Below, piece after piece: positions 1-11,499 of a stretch of 33,797 nucleotides of DNA (position 1 is its first letter; every line of letters begins with the position of its first letter). Below the pieces are notes generated by a model that worked only from the letters and a program-made list of their open reading frames with translations, did not search any database and was not told the origin of the DNA. This DNA is from Corallococcus terminator. Lineage in GTDB: Bacteria > Myxococcota > Myxococcia > Myxococcales > Myxococcaceae. Location of the stretch: positions 1 through 33,797 of the forward strand of contig NZ_RAVZ01000063.1 of NCBI RefSeq assembly GCF_003611635.1, read 5' to 3'. Made by a program: the position numbers and the translations under genes.

Positions 1-125
1 TCCCTACCCCAACCCGGCCGCCCCTCCCAGTGAAGGGTGTGGGCGGATTCCCTCTTCTCGACAAGCCGGCGGGCATGGTTATGGGGAAGGGTATTGGCGC
101 GGTTCGTCAGCGCCCGGAGGCCTTC

Positions 126-2108
<1,983 letters not shown>

Positions 2109-2124
2109 GGCCGTCGCAGGTCGC

Positions 2125-2159
2125 GGTCATCGCCGGGAGACACCCTCCCGGTGATGGCC
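2125..2159. terminator. Bidirectional terminator between htpG and the ketopantoate reductase gene
   Basis: Near-perfect 15-bp stem (2125-2139 with 2145-2159, two G-T wobbles) around a 5-nt loop, ACACC. The core is CCGGGAG/CTCCCGG. It lies 16 nt after the htpG stop and 15 nt beyond the stop of the converging leftward gene, so it can serve both strands. No T-run follows, which is common in very GC-rich genomes. Confidence 0.8.
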
Positions 2160-2174
2160 CGTGCGGCATGATCG

Positions 2175-3209
2175 TCAGGACCCGCTCGAGCGTCCCGCCT
2201 GCTCCAGCTCCGCGAGCAGGGCCTCGCCGGTCCACGCGCGACGGGGCCCGGCCTCCGCCTCATGGACGAGCTCCACGAGGCGTGAGTTCACCGGAGCGGC
2301 CACTCGGTGCTGGTGGGCCAGCCGGACGACCTCGCCGTTGAGGTAGTCCACCTCCGTCTTGCGGCCCGCGTGCAGGTCGTCCCACATGGACGAGCGCGCC
2401 TTCGGATCAATGGCCAGCATCTTCTTCGCGAGCACGGCGAACACCGCGTCCGGCATCCCCAGCAGGCGAGGGATCCAGTGCGGCGGCAGCGGCGTGAGCT
2501 TCGCGGGCTTCACCCGGGCCACGTCCAGCACGGCCAGCGCCTCGTGCTGCGCGAGCGCCACGCAGCGCCGCCACGCACGCTGGGACAACTCCTCCTTCAA
2601 CGGCAGGTTGGCCAGGGCGTTGATGGCGTTGTTGAGGTTGAGCAGGAGCTTCGCCCACTGCACCGCGCCGATGTCCGCGTGCTGTTTCAGCGGCAGCCCC
2701 GCGCGGGCGAAGGCGTCCAGGTAGGGCGCGAGCAGCGCGTGCTGCTCCACCTCCAGCGTGCCCTCGGAGCCCGCGTGGAAGGCACCCTGCCCCTGCGCCG
2801 CGACGTTGAACGGAACCATGCCGGTGAGCACCGTGCGACCGGGCAGCAGGCCGCGCAGCACCTGGGCATTGTGCAGACCGTTCTGGAAGCTGATGACACT
2901 CGCGCCGGCCTTGAGCCGTGACGCGAGCGTGCGCCCCGCCTCCTCCGTCGCCGCGGACTTCACCGTGACGAGCACCAGGTCCGCCGTGCCCAGCGCCTCC
3001 TGCCCCGTGTCGATGCGCACCTGCGACGCGGGCACCTTCAGGTCGGCGCCGCGCCAGTCCGTCAGGTGCAGACCGTGGGCTCGGACCTCCGCCACCACGC
3101 GCTCGCGACCGATGAAGCGCACCGGAGCTCCATTCGCCGCGAGCCGACCACCGACGTAGCAGCCGATGCTGCCCGCGCCGAAGACGCAGATTTCAGGGGA
3201 CGAGGCCAT
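2175..3209 (-). CDS. panE: Ketopantoate reductase family protein (2-dehydropantoate 2-reductase)
   Basis: Predicted NADPH-dependent reductase of the ApbA/PanE family, which converts 2-dehydropantoate to pantoate for pantothenate and CoA synthesis. Seen: an N-terminal dinucleotide site (VFGAGSIGCYVGGRL, residues ~9-23), the helix containing the family's catalytic lysine (QWAKLLLNLNNAINAL), and a C-terminal domain with EVDYLNGEVV, where PanE carries its substrate-binding glutamate. Length is 344 aa from the ATG at 3209; an in-frame GTG at 3227 would add six residues. Neither start has a good Shine-Dalgarno, and I prefer the ATG because the Rossmann fold then begins normally. It lies just after the CPBP gene on the same strand, so co-transcription is likely. 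No other pantothenate genes are nearby, so a related 2-oxoacid substrate is possible: family call firm, exact substrate inferred. Confidence 0.85.
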   Translation of the reverse strand: MASSPEICVFGAGSIGCYVGGRLAANGAPVRFIGRERVVAEVRAHGLHLTDWRGADLKVPASQVRIDTGQEALGTADLVLVTVKSAATEEAGRTLASRLKAGASVISFQNGLHNAQVLRGLLPGRTVLTGMVPFNVAAQGQGAFHAGSEGTLEVEQHALLAPYLDAFARAGLPLKQHADIGAVQWAKLLLNLNNAINALANLPLKEELSQRAWRRCVALAQHEALAVLDVARVKPAKLTPLPPHWIPRLLGMPDAVFAVLAKKMLAIDPKARSSMWDDLHAGRKTEVDYLNGEVVRLAHQHRVAAPVNSRLVELVHEAEAGPRRAWTGEALLAELEQAGRSSGS

Positions 3210-3233
3210 GGGCACCAAGTCTGTCACGCGGAC

Positions 3234-3887
3234 TCACGTCGCGGGCAACAGCACGACGATGAGCACGTCCCACAGTGCATGGCTCAACCATGACGCCACG
3301 GGCGTGCCGCGCCACTCGGCCAGGGCGCCCCAGGCAAGTGACGTGGGCAGCGCGGCCAGGGCCAGCAGCGGCTCCCCGAAGACGAGCAGCACGAGGCTGG
3401 ACAGCACCGCCGACCCGGCCACCGCGCCCCACCGCCCCAGGCGCGGACGCAGCGCGCCCTGCACCCGCCCGCGCCAGAACAACTCCTCCGCGGGCACGAG
3501 CACCAGCACCAGCGCCAGCGCCGTGCTCCAGGAGCCCGTGCCGAACGTGGCGTAGACCGCTTGCAGGGGTTCGCAGAGCGCGTCGGTGAAGCCGCCACAG
3601 AAGGCCCACAGGAACGCGCGCGCGCCGACGTACAGCACCACCGCCTGGGCCACGCTCCACGCGGCATCCGGAAGCGACAGGCCAGGCGGAGACCTTCGCC
3701 AGGGCCCCATCGCCCGCCATGTCACCGCGAGCCAGACAGCGCAGAAGGCGGAGGCGACGGCGAAGAAGGACGGCGGGTGCGCGTGCACCAGCGCCGTCCA
3801 GGCCAGCACCCCGCCCGTGGCCGCGGCCCGCCAGAAAGGCAGGGACGCATCACCGGGCAGCGGGGACACAGCGGGAGGAACCGTCAT
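3234..3887 (-). CDS. CPBP-family intramembrane protease homologue (CAAX protease/Abi family)
   Basis: Predicted polytopic inner-membrane protein of 217 aa with several hydrophobic segments. The family signature EExxxR is present (E134, E135, R139 in PAEELFWRG), and the last helix carries the histidine motif SHALWD (H203, D207). Those are motifs 1 and 3 of the CPBP (CAAX protease and bacteriocin-processing) family, related to eukaryotic Rce1. The second motif, normally FxxxH, is not recognisable in the helix after residue 160 (FGEPLLALAALPTSLAW has no His), so activity is uncertain. The ATG at 3887 follows GGAGCG. It is followed closely by the ketopantoate reductase gene. The substrate is unknown; in bacteria these proteins are linked to peptide maturation, self-immunity or membrane protein processing. 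Confidence 0.75.
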   Translation of the reverse strand: MTVPPAVSPLPGDASLPFWRAAATGGVLAWTALVHAHPPSFFAVASAFCAVWLAVTWRAMGPWRRSPPGLSLPDAAWSVAQAVVLYVGARAFLWAFCGGFTDALCEPLQAVYATFGTGSWSTALALVLVLVPAEELFWRGRVQGALRPRLGRWGAVAGSAVLSSLVLLVFGEPLLALAALPTSLAWGALAEWRGTPVASWLSHALWDVLIVVLLPAT

Positions 3888-3912
3888 CGCTCCGGCAGCG
3901 TACCCCGGAGCG
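3888..3912. promoter_or_regulatory. Inverted repeat covering the CPBP-gene ribosome binding site
   Basis: Perfect 8-bp inverted repeat, CGCTCCGG (3888-3895) and CCGGAGCG (3905-3912), with a 9-nt loop. On the minus-strand transcript the arm touching the ATG contains GGAG, the only Shine-Dalgarno-like sequence for the CPBP gene. Folding would hide it. It could be an RBS-masking hairpin or simply a second termination stem after the protease gene. Confidence 0.45.
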
Positions 3913-3939
3913 AAGCGTCGTCACCCAGGGGCCTTGAGC

Positions 3940-3968
3940 CGGCGGGCACGCTCACACGTGCCCCGCCG
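3940..3968 (-). terminator. Probable terminator of the S8 protease gene
   Basis: Stem of 11 bp with a single bulge: CGGCGGGCACG (3940-3950) pairs with CGTGCCCCGCCG (3957-3968) around the loop CTCACA. It lies 20 nt beyond the stop codon of the leftward subtilase gene. No T-run is present. Confidence 0.6.
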
Positions 3969-3988
3969 ACACGCGGCCTGGCTTCACC

Positions 3989-6442
3989 TCACGGAGGAAC
4001 GCACGCGCCGCCGCCCGCGCCGTCGCTGGAGCACACGTAGCCGGTGCGGCACACGCCCGTCTCCGCCGGATTGCACGAGGCGAAGCAGAAGGCACTGGCG
4101 CCATCGGTGCTCGAATAGCAGGCCGAACCCGACGGGCAGCTCGACGACAGACAGTCCTGGGTGCAGTAGCCCCCCGGGAAGGAGCTGCCGTTGGCGCACA
4201 GGCCGCCGGTGCCGCATTCGCTGCTGCTGGTGCAGGGCTTGCCGATGGTCGCGGTGGGCTGGTCGTCCTCGTCCGACTGGTAGGGAACCAGGGTGAAGCT
4301 GATGTCCGTGTTCTTCTTCCCCTTGATGACCTCCACGGTCTCCACCTGGGTGGTGTCGCGCCAGAAGCCCACGCGGTCGCCGTCGTCGAAGTATTCGCCT
4401 TCGCCGGTGTCGTCGATGGACGCCAGCACCAGGTACTCGTGGGGGGTGAGCTTCGTGGTGTATTCGTAGCCACCCGACCCGGACACCGTGCCGATGCCGT
4501 CGTCGTCGATCTGCACCTCACCCGCGGCATCCAGGTAGGCGAAGGCGATGACCGCGTCCTTGCCGCTGGTGGCGCCCACGCGGAACTTCACCAGCACCTG
4601 CGCGGTGCCCGCGCCCGAAGCACCGGTCAGGTCGATCTGCGCCACGTAGCTGCCCGCCGCAAGCGAGCCCGGGTTGACGGTCACGTTCAGCTCCGCGGAC
4701 CGGTAGGCGGCGATGGACAGCGTGGAAGCGGAGACGGACACCGCGGAGGCGTTGGTCCCGGAGACGGCGACGCTCACCTGGAGCGTGCCACCGCCGTTGT
4801 TGCGCACCGACAGGCTCTGCGATTCCGCCCCGGTGAGGGAGAGCTGGGTGGAGCTGATGGCCAGCTTCGGGGGCAGGGAGGTGTCACCACCGCCCGACGC
4901 GCGCAGGACCGCCGCGTAGGCATCCACGAGCCCCGCGCCGCAACCTTCGGCGCACTTGCTCGTCGCGTCCGCCGTGTCCTTCAGGATGGCTTCCACCTCC
5001 TGGGCCTTGAGGGTGGGATCCTTCGCCAGCATCAGCGCGACGATGCCCGCGACATGCGGGGTGGCCATGCTGGTGCCCTGGTACCAGTCGTACGAAGCCT
5101 TGCCGGTGCTGTCGGGCAGGGTGGACAGCACGCCGTCCGGGAAGCCGTCGCCGTTGCGGTCCTCGCTCGTCTGGCCGCCAGCGGCCATCACGTCCACCTG
5201 GGGGCCGTAGTTGGAGTAGCTGGCGCGCTTGCCGTTGAAGCGCACCGCGCCCACGCAGATGACGTTCTGCAGGTTGCAGGGGAAGCTGTTGGCGGTGCTC
5301 GTGTTCTCGTTGCCGGCGGCGACCACGAAGATGGAGCCGCGGCTCACCGCGAGGTTCACCGTGTCCTGGAGCGCCTGCGACGGCGCGCCGTTGCCGCCCA
5401 GGCTCATGTTGATGACCCGCGCCCGGTTGGCGTTGGGCGTCACGCCCGGGACACCACCACCGCTCGCCCAGTTCATGCCCGCGACGATGTCCGCCAGCGA
5501 GCCGCCCTTCGTGCCCAGCACGCGCACCGGGATGATGTTCCGCCCTTCCCAGGTGACGCCCGCCGCGCCCACGCCGTTGTTGGACGACGCGCCAATGGTG
5601 CCAGCCACGTGCGTTCCATGGAACGACGAGCCCCCGTTGGGCAGGTCCTTGCCCTCATCCTTCGGGTTGGAGTCCACACCGTTGCCGTCCCCCGCGTTGG
5701 GGATTTCGGAGATGAGGTCGATGCCCGGGAGCATCCGCGAGTTCAGGTCCGGGTGGTCCGTGCTGCCGGTGTCCAGCACCGCGACGAAGATGGACGCACT
5801 GCCCTTGGTCAGGTCCCACGCGGCGGGCAGGTTCATCTTCGAGTAGTGCCACTGCCGCGAATACAGCGGGTCGTTGGGGACGGCGAGGGCCCGCACCCGC
5901 ACGTTGCTCTCCGCGTACTTCACACCCGGCACGGACTGGACCTTGTTCAGCACGCGCACGTGCTCGGCCTCGGTGAGGGCGCGCACGTTGGAGGCGCCAC
6001 TGGCCATCGCCTGCGGCTGGCGGACCTCGAAGCGCAAGAGGTGCAGGGTGTCACTCAGGTAGGCCTGATGCTCGACGTGATAGCCCTCCACCCGCGCCTG
6101 CGCGACGGCTTCTTCCGCGGACAGGCCCGGCGTGTCGAAGCGGACGATGATCTGTCCCGGCAGCAGGGACGACTCATGCGTCAGCGGCTTCGACGGGATG
6201 CCCGTGCGCCACACGCCCTTCGCGGCGATCGCGCGGGAGACCATCTTGGAGAGGTTCTTCGCGTTGGGCAGGGAGAAGAACGCATCCAGCGACGACCGGC
6301 TGCCCACAGCCGAGGAGCCGGCCTGGAACGGTTGCAGGGTCCCTTCGACAGTTCCCTTCGTGGCATCGACGTCGTCATCGTCATCGGAGCCATTACAGGC
6401 CACGAGACCTAGCATCCCCATCAGGGCAAGACGGCGGAACAT
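3989..6442 (-). CDS. Subtilisin-like S8 serine protease lipoprotein with C-terminal accessory domains
   Basis: Predicted exported lipoprotein protease, 817 aa. The signal peptide ends at a lipobox (LVAC, C16), followed by an Asp-rich stretch. Residues ~95-190 resemble an inhibitor-type propeptide. The S8 domain spans ~195-515 with the full triad: D224 (AVLDTG), H278 (HGTHVAGT) and S458 (GTSMATPHVAG), plus oxyanion N378 (AAGNEN). A beta-rich region (~525-625) repeats a 'SLSVRNNGGGTLQVSV' style that resembles BACON-type or choice-of-anchor domains. A second acidic beta module (~630-725) follows, then a Cys-rich tail (~735-817) of CxxxxxC repeats of the kind common on myxobacterial surface proteins. 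AAGGA precedes the ATG. It is probably a surface or secreted predatory/nutritional protease; that role is inferred. It is likely its own transcription unit, with hairpins after it. Confidence 0.92.
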   Translation of the reverse strand: MFRRLALMGMLGLVACNGSDDDDDVDATKGTVEGTLQPFQAGSSAVGSRSSLDAFFSLPNAKNLSKMVSRAIAAKGVWRTGIPSKPLTHESSLLPGQIIVRFDTPGLSAEEAVAQARVEGYHVEHQAYLSDTLHLLRFEVRQPQAMASGASNVRALTEAEHVRVLNKVQSVPGVKYAESNVRVRALAVPNDPLYSRQWHYSKMNLPAAWDLTKGSASIFVAVLDTGSTDHPDLNSRMLPGIDLISEIPNAGDGNGVDSNPKDEGKDLPNGGSSFHGTHVAGTIGASSNNGVGAAGVTWEGRNIIPVRVLGTKGGSLADIVAGMNWASGGGVPGVTPNANRARVINMSLGGNGAPSQALQDTVNLAVSRGSIFVVAAGNENTSTANSFPCNLQNVICVGAVRFNGKRASYSNYGPQVDVMAAGGQTSEDRNGDGFPDGVLSTLPDSTGKASYDWYQGTSMATPHVAGIVALMLAKDPTLKAQEVEAILKDTADATSKCAEGCGAGLVDAYAAVLRASGGGDTSLPPKLAISSTQLSLTGAESQSLSVRNNGGGTLQVSVAVSGTNASAVSVSASTLSIAAYRSAELNVTVNPGSLAAGSYVAQIDLTGASGAGTAQVLVKFRVGATSGKDAVIAFAYLDAAGEVQIDDDGIGTVSGSGGYEYTTKLTPHEYLVLASIDDTGEGEYFDDGDRVGFWRDTTQVETVEVIKGKKNTDISFTLVPYQSDEDDQPTATIGKPCTSSSECGTGGLCANGSSFPGGYCTQDCLSSSCPSGSACYSSTDGASAFCFASCNPAETGVCRTGYVCSSDGAGGGACVPP

Positions 6443-6552
6443 GAACGGGTCCTTGGACTAGGAGTGTGTGTCCGACCCTAGGTCCCCTGCGGGCGGTGCG
6501 TCCAGCCGCCATTCGCCTGCCCGGCTGCTCATTCCCGTGAACGGAGCGCGCC

Positions 6553-7800
6553 CTAACGCCCCAGGTCCAGCAACACCGCCTCCGCCGCGCGGCGTCCCGA
6601 CGTGAGCGCCCCGTCGATGGACGCGTTCTCGCGGTGGTCGCCGCACACGTAGAGCCCCGCAGCCAGCCGCACGGGCCGGTGCGGTTCCACCAGCGCGGAA
6701 GGGGTCTGCACGGGCAGCGCGTCCGGAAGCACATACGTGCGCAGGTGGCGCCACGCGGACACCGCCGCGCCGAACCACTCCGTGAGCTGCTCGCGCACGC
6801 GCGCCTCCAGCCCTTCCCCGTCGCCCCCGTCATCCACCACCGACACGGACACCAGCGCCTGTCCCTTCGGTGCGTACGCGGGGGACACCTCGCTCATCAC
6901 CGCCACGTTGTTCACGGGCCCCCGGCCCTCGCCGTTCAGCAGGAGCCACGGCCCCTCCACCGGCGGCTCCGGCGCGGCGAAGTAGAGGCACGTCACCCGG
7001 TTCATCCTCGGCGCCGGCATGCCCACCAGCAACGACGCCGCCGTGCCGGGGTCGGTCGCCACCACCACCGCGTCCGCGTGCACCATCTCGCCGTCCGCCA
7101 GCCGCACGCGGTGGCCCCAGACATCGGCCACGCGCACCTTCATCCGCAGCGCCCCCGACGGCAGCTTCGCCGCAAGCTGCTCCGGGATGGCGCCCATGCC
7201 CCGCTCCGGCACCACCGTGTGCCCCTGGGAGAACATCCGGAACACGAACTCCAGCATCCGGCTGGACGTCGTCAGCTCACGCTCCAGGAAGATGCCGCCG
7301 AAGAACGGGCGCAGGAACGCGTCGATCATCTCCTCGGAGAAGCCCAGGTCGCGCAGGAAGCGCAGCGAGTCCTGCTGCGGGCGCTGCCACAGGTCCCCCA
7401 ATTCTCCCGACGTCGCGTGCTGACGCAGCTCCAGCACGCGCAGCTTGTCCAGCAGCCCTCCAACGGGCGTGAACAGATGCGACACCGCTTCCACCGGGTG
7501 CCGCAGCGGGTCCGCCAGCGTGTGCAGTCGCCCACCCCGCCATACCTTCGCGCCTGGAATGAAACGGCGGAGCGACAAGGCCTTCAGGTCGAGCACGCGC
7601 TGTGCTTCTGGATAAGCGGTGAGGAACACCTGGAAGCCCCGGTCCAGCAGGAAGCCCTCGTGCGCGTCGGTGCGCACCCGACCTCCCGGTGCGTCCCCTG
7701 CTTCGAGCACGTGGACATCCACCCGCGCCTCACGCAGGGCCTTCGCGCATGCCAGCCCCGCGAGTCCCGCGCCCACGACGATGACCCCTGGCTTCGCCAC
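6553..7800 (-). CDS. FAD-dependent amine oxidase/protoporphyrinogen-oxidase-like oxidoreductase
   Basis: Predicted flavoprotein of 415 aa. The N-terminal FAD-binding fold is clear: GAGLAG at residues 10-15, acidic E33 at the end of beta-2, and GGR at 39-41 (the GGRxxT-type motif seen in amine oxidases, phytoene desaturases and PPOX). The C-terminus has a second flavin motif ([18 protein letters not shown]) followed by a helix. The substrate cannot be read from the sequence; amine, carotenoid-like and porphyrinogen substrates are all possible, and no carotenoid or heme genes are adjacent. The start is a GTG with an excellent GGAGG (complement of 7806-7811) 5 nt upstream. It diverges from aroF across a 189-nt gap and lies upstream of the S8 protease on the same strand, separated by 110 nt. 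Confidence 0.85.
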   Translation of the reverse strand: MAKPGVIVVGAGLAGLACAKALREARVDVHVLEAGDAPGGRVRTDAHEGFLLDRGFQVFLTAYPEAQRVLDLKALSLRRFIPGAKVWRGGRLHTLADPLRHPVEAVSHLFTPVGGLLDKLRVLELRQHATSGELGDLWQRPQQDSLRFLRDLGFSEEMIDAFLRPFFGGIFLERELTTSSRMLEFVFRMFSQGHTVVPERGMGAIPEQLAAKLPSGALRMKVRVADVWGHRVRLADGEMVHADAVVVATDPGTAASLLVGMPAPRMNRVTCLYFAAPEPPVEGPWLLLNGEGRGPVNNVAVMSEVSPAYAPKGQALVSVSVVDDGGDGEGLEARVREQLTEWFGAAVSAWRHLRTYVLPDALPVQTPSALVEPHRPVRLAAGLYVCGDHRENASIDGALTSGRRAAEAVLLDLGR

Positions 7801-7935
7801 GGTCTTCCTCCAATCCAGCGAGCGTCCGGACCCTGGCTTGTAAACGCCAGGACGTGCAAGCGAGACTCCAGGCCGGTTGCGGGCATCCGACAGTTATTGC
7901 AAACGTTCCCCCCGTGCCCGATTCCCCAAGCACAC

Positions 7936-7959
7936 CCGCACCGGCATGGGCCGGTGTGG
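7936..7959 (+). promoter_or_regulatory. Stem-loop in the leader of the aroF-trp operon
   Basis: Nine-bp stem CCGCACCGG (7936-7944) with CCGGTGTGG (7951-7959), one G-T pair, loop CATGGG. It ends 19 nt before the AGGAG (7979-7983) that precedes aroF. There is no T-run and no Trp-rich leader peptide in the gap, so classical attenuation is not supported. It may influence translation or transcript stability. Confidence 0.4.
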
Positions 7960-7989
7960 CCTCCGGAGAAGAAAGAGCAGGAGCACCCC

Positions 7990-9015
<1,026 letters not shown>

Positions 9016-9020
9016 GCGCC

Positions 9021-10037
9021 ATGACCCTCAAGGAAGCGCTGGGCAGGGTGGTGGGCCGGCGCGACCTCTCCCGCGAGGAGATGGCCTCGGTGATGGGCCA
9101 GATGCTCGCGGGCGAGGCCTCCGCCGCACAGGTGGGGGCGCTGGCCGCTGCATTGAGGATGAAGGGTGAGACCGAGGATGAAATCCTCGGCGCGGCGGAG
9201 GCCATGCGGGCCTGCGCGGCGCGCATCTCGCCCGTGGCGGAGGTGGTGCTCGACACCTGCGGCACGGGCGGTGATGGGGCGCACACCTTCAACATCTCCA
9301 CCGCGGTGGCCTTCGTGGCCGCCGGGGCGGGGGTGACGGTGGCCAAGCACGGCAACCGCGCGGTCTCCAGCCGCTGCGGCAGCGCGGACGTGCTCGCGGT
9401 GCTGGGCGTGTCCATGGAGCGGGCGCACGCGCAGGTGACGCGCGACATCGACGAACACGGGGTGGGCTTCCTCTTCGCGCCCTCGCACCACAGTGCCCTC
9501 AAGCACGTGGCGCAGGCGCGGCGGGACCTGGGCTTCCACAGCGTGTTCAACCTGCTGGGGCCGCTGACGAACCCGGCGGGGGCGCGCTACCAGCTACTGG
9601 GCACGTTCGACCGGCAGCGAGTGGAACAGACCGCGCGGGTGCTGGGACGCCTGGGAAGCCGCCGCGCCTGGGTGGTGCACGGTCACGACGGACTGGATGA
9701 AATCTCCCCCTGCGCCCCCACGGAGGTCGCGGAGCTGCGCGCGGATGGCACCGTGCACCGCTTCACCGTGAGGCCGGAGGACGCGGGCCTGGAGACCATC
9801 TCGCGAGACGCCATCGCAGGGGGTGACGCGGAGGAGAACGCGGGCAAGCTCCGCGCCCTGCTCGCGGGCGAACGCAACGGAATCCGCACCGCGGTGCTGC
9901 TCAACGCGGCCGCCGCGCTGCTCGTGGTGGGTCTGGTGGACACGCTGAAGGACGGCGTGAAGAAGGCGGAGCACGCCATCGACTCCGGGGCCGCTGAACG
10001 CAAGCTGGCCGCGCTGATTGAAAGGGTCGCGGCATGA
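9021..10037 (+). CDS. trpD: Anthranilate phosphoribosyltransferase
   Basis: Transfers phosphoribose from PRPP to anthranilate, the second committed step of tryptophan synthesis. It is 338 aa, a typical length. Family motifs: DTCGTGGDG (residues ~78-86) for pyrophosphate binding, KHGNRAVSSRCGSADVL (109-125), the anthranilate-binding segment FLFAPSHHSALKHV, and NLLGPLTNPA. There is no fused TrpG domain; TrpG is encoded separately on the opposite strand at 15842-16405. It starts 5 nt after aroF and overlaps trpC by 4 nt (ATGA at 10034), indicating translational coupling. Confidence 0.97.
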   Translation: MTLKEALGRVVGRRDLSREEMASVMGQMLAGEASAAQVGALAAALRMKGETEDEILGAAEAMRACAARISPVAEVVLDTCGTGGDGAHTFNISTAVAFVAAGAGVTVAKHGNRAVSSRCGSADVLAVLGVSMERAHAQVTRDIDEHGVGFLFAPSHHSALKHVAQARRDLGFHSVFNLLGPLTNPAGARYQLLGTFDRQRVEQTARVLGRLGSRRAWVVHGHDGLDEISPCAPTEVAELRADGTVHRFTVRPEDAGLETISRDAIAGGDAEENAGKLRALLAGERNGIRTAVLLNAAAALLVVGLVDTLKDGVKKAEHAIDSGAAERKLAALIERVAA

Positions 10038-10852
10038 CGACCCCCTCTTCCGCCGCGAAGCCCTCGGAAGCCCCCGGCACGCTGGACGTCATCATGGCGC
10101 GCAAGCGCCGGGAGCTGGGCACCCGCCCTCCCCCGACGCACGGCACGCTGCCTCCCACGCGGGACTTCGCGCAGGCGCTGGTGCGGCGCGTGCCCGGACA
10201 TCCGGTCAACGTCATCGCGGAGGTGAAGCGCAAGAGCCCGTCGGGCGGCGCCTTCCCGCATGCGGACGTGGTCGCGGTCGCGCGTGCCTACGAAGCCGCG
10301 GGCGCGTGCGCCATCAGCGTGCTCACGGACGGGCCGGACTTCGGGGGCGACCTGGAGGACCTGGTCGCGGTCCGGGCCGCCCTGGCCATCCCGGTGCTGC
10401 GCAAGGACTTCCTCGTCGCCGCGAGCGAAGTCGAAGAGAGCGCGGCCTGGGGCGCGGACGCGGTGCTGCTCATCGCGGATGCGCTCGAGGACACCGTGCT
10501 GCGCGAGATGGTGGCCGCCGCGAAGCAGTTCCGCGTGGCCGCCCTCGTGGAAGCCCACACGGCGGAACACGCCGAACGCGCGCTCGCGGCGGGGGCGCGC
10601 ATCGTGGGCCTCAACAACCGCAACCTCGCCACGCTGAAGACGGACACTGGCACCGCGCTCCGGGTGATGCCCGCGCTGCGCTCCCGGTCCACCGCGCTGG
10701 TGGCGGAGAGCGGCCTCAAGACGCTCGCGGACCTCACCGCCGCGCGTGACGCGGGCGCTGACGCCGTGCTCGTGGGCGAATCGCTCCTGCGCGACGCCGA
10801 CCCCGGTCGGGCCCTGCTCCGGTTGCTCGGCCTGGAAGGTGGCGGCGCGTGA
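10034..10852 (+). CDS. trpC: Indole-3-glycerol phosphate synthase
   Basis: Cyclises carboxyphenylamino-deoxyribulose phosphate to indole-3-glycerol phosphate. It is 272 aa, a TIM barrel. Seen: N-terminal LDVIMARKRREL helix (~17-28), VIAEVKRKSPSGG (60-72, containing the catalytic Glu/Lys of strand 1), VLRKDFLV (121-128), the LVEAHT strand, GLNNRNLATLKTD and the phosphate-binding VAESGLKT. It is not fused to TrpF, unlike in enterobacteria. It overlaps both neighbours by 4 nt (ATGA at 10034, GTGA at 10849). Confidence 0.97.
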   Translation: MTTPSSAAKPSEAPGTLDVIMARKRRELGTRPPPTHGTLPPTRDFAQALVRRVPGHPVNVIAEVKRKSPSGGAFPHADVVAVARAYEAAGACAISVLTDGPDFGGDLEDLVAVRAALAIPVLRKDFLVAASEVEESAAWGADAVLLIADALEDTVLREMVAAAKQFRVAALVEAHTAEHAERALAAGARIVGLNNRNLATLKTDTGTALRVMPALRSRSTALVAESGLKTLADLTAARDAGADAVLVGESLLRDADPGRALLRLLGLEGGGA

Positions 10853-11499
10853 ACGTCACCGTGAAGGTCTGTGGCGTGACGCGCATCGAGGACGCGCGAG
10901 GCGTGTGGGCGGCGGGCGCGGACGCGATGGGGCTCAACTTCCATCCGGGCTCCCCCCGCTTCGTGGACGTGGACACGGCGGCGGCGCTGTCCCGCACGCG
11001 GCCTCCGCTGGGCGCGGTGGTGGGCGTGTTCGTCAACGCGAAGCCGGAGGACATCCGGCTGCGCGTGCGCGAGTGCGGCCTCACGGCGGTGCAGCTCCAC
11101 GGCGACGAGCCGCCCGAGGCCTGCTCCGGCTACGGCGTGCCGGTCATCAAGGCGCTGCGCGTGCGCGGACCTGAAGACGTGGCGAGGGCCCGGGCCTACG
11201 TGGGCGTGGGCGATGTCTCCGGGCTGCTGCTGGACGGCGCGGCCCCGGGCTATGGCGGCGGCGGCGTCACCTTCGACTGGTCGCTGGTGGCGCGGCTCGC
11301 GGACTGCGGGGCGCCGGTGCTGGTGGCGGGCGGCCTCAAGCCGTCCAACGTGGCCGAGGCCGTGAAGGCCACCCGGCCCTACGGTGTGGATGTGGCCAGC
11401 GGGGTGGAGTCGGCCCCTGGCATCAAGGACCTGGACGCGGTGCGCGCCTTCGTGCGCACGGTCAGGACCCTCAACCTCTGGGTCGAGGGACCACCGTAG
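10849..11499 (+). CDS. trpF: Phosphoribosylanthranilate isomerase
   Basis: Amadori isomerisation of N-(5'-phosphoribosyl)anthranilate. It is 216 aa, a TIM barrel. The two family catalytic residues are visible: C8 in VKVCGVTR and D129 in LLLDGAAPG, along with QLHGDE (82-87), AGGLKPSNV and GVDVASGVE for phosphate binding. GTG start at 10849 within the GTGA overlap with the trpC stop. The operon's tight spacing ends here: the next gene begins 144 nt later and is unrelated to tryptophan synthesis. Confidence 0.96.
   Translation: MNVTVKVCGVTRIEDARGVWAAGADAMGLNFHPGSPRFVDVDTAAALSRTRPPLGAVVGVFVNAKPEDIRLRVRECGLTAVQLHGDEPPEACSGYGVPVIKALRVRGPEDVARARAYVGVGDVSGLLLDGAAPGYGGGGVTFDWSLVARLADCGAPVLVAGGLKPSNVAEAVKATRPYGVDVASGVESAPGIKDLDAVRAFVRTVRTLNLWVEGPP

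Noticed and set aside
1-125. Possible heat-shock promoter before htpG
   Set aside because: TCGACA (58-63) and a TTATGG hexamer are present, but with poor spacing and consensus; not reported as a feature.
4439-6412. Long plus-strand open frame (657 codons) opposite the S8 protease
   Set aside because: Antisense shadow of a gene with a complete catalytic triad; Arg/His/Val-rich composition without domain features.
6634-7989. N-terminal extension of the aroF frame by 452 codons
   Set aside because: The extension is antisense to the FAD oxidoreductase gene and is Arg/His-rich; the ATG at 7990 has a proper ribosome binding site and the normal DAHP synthase N-terminus.
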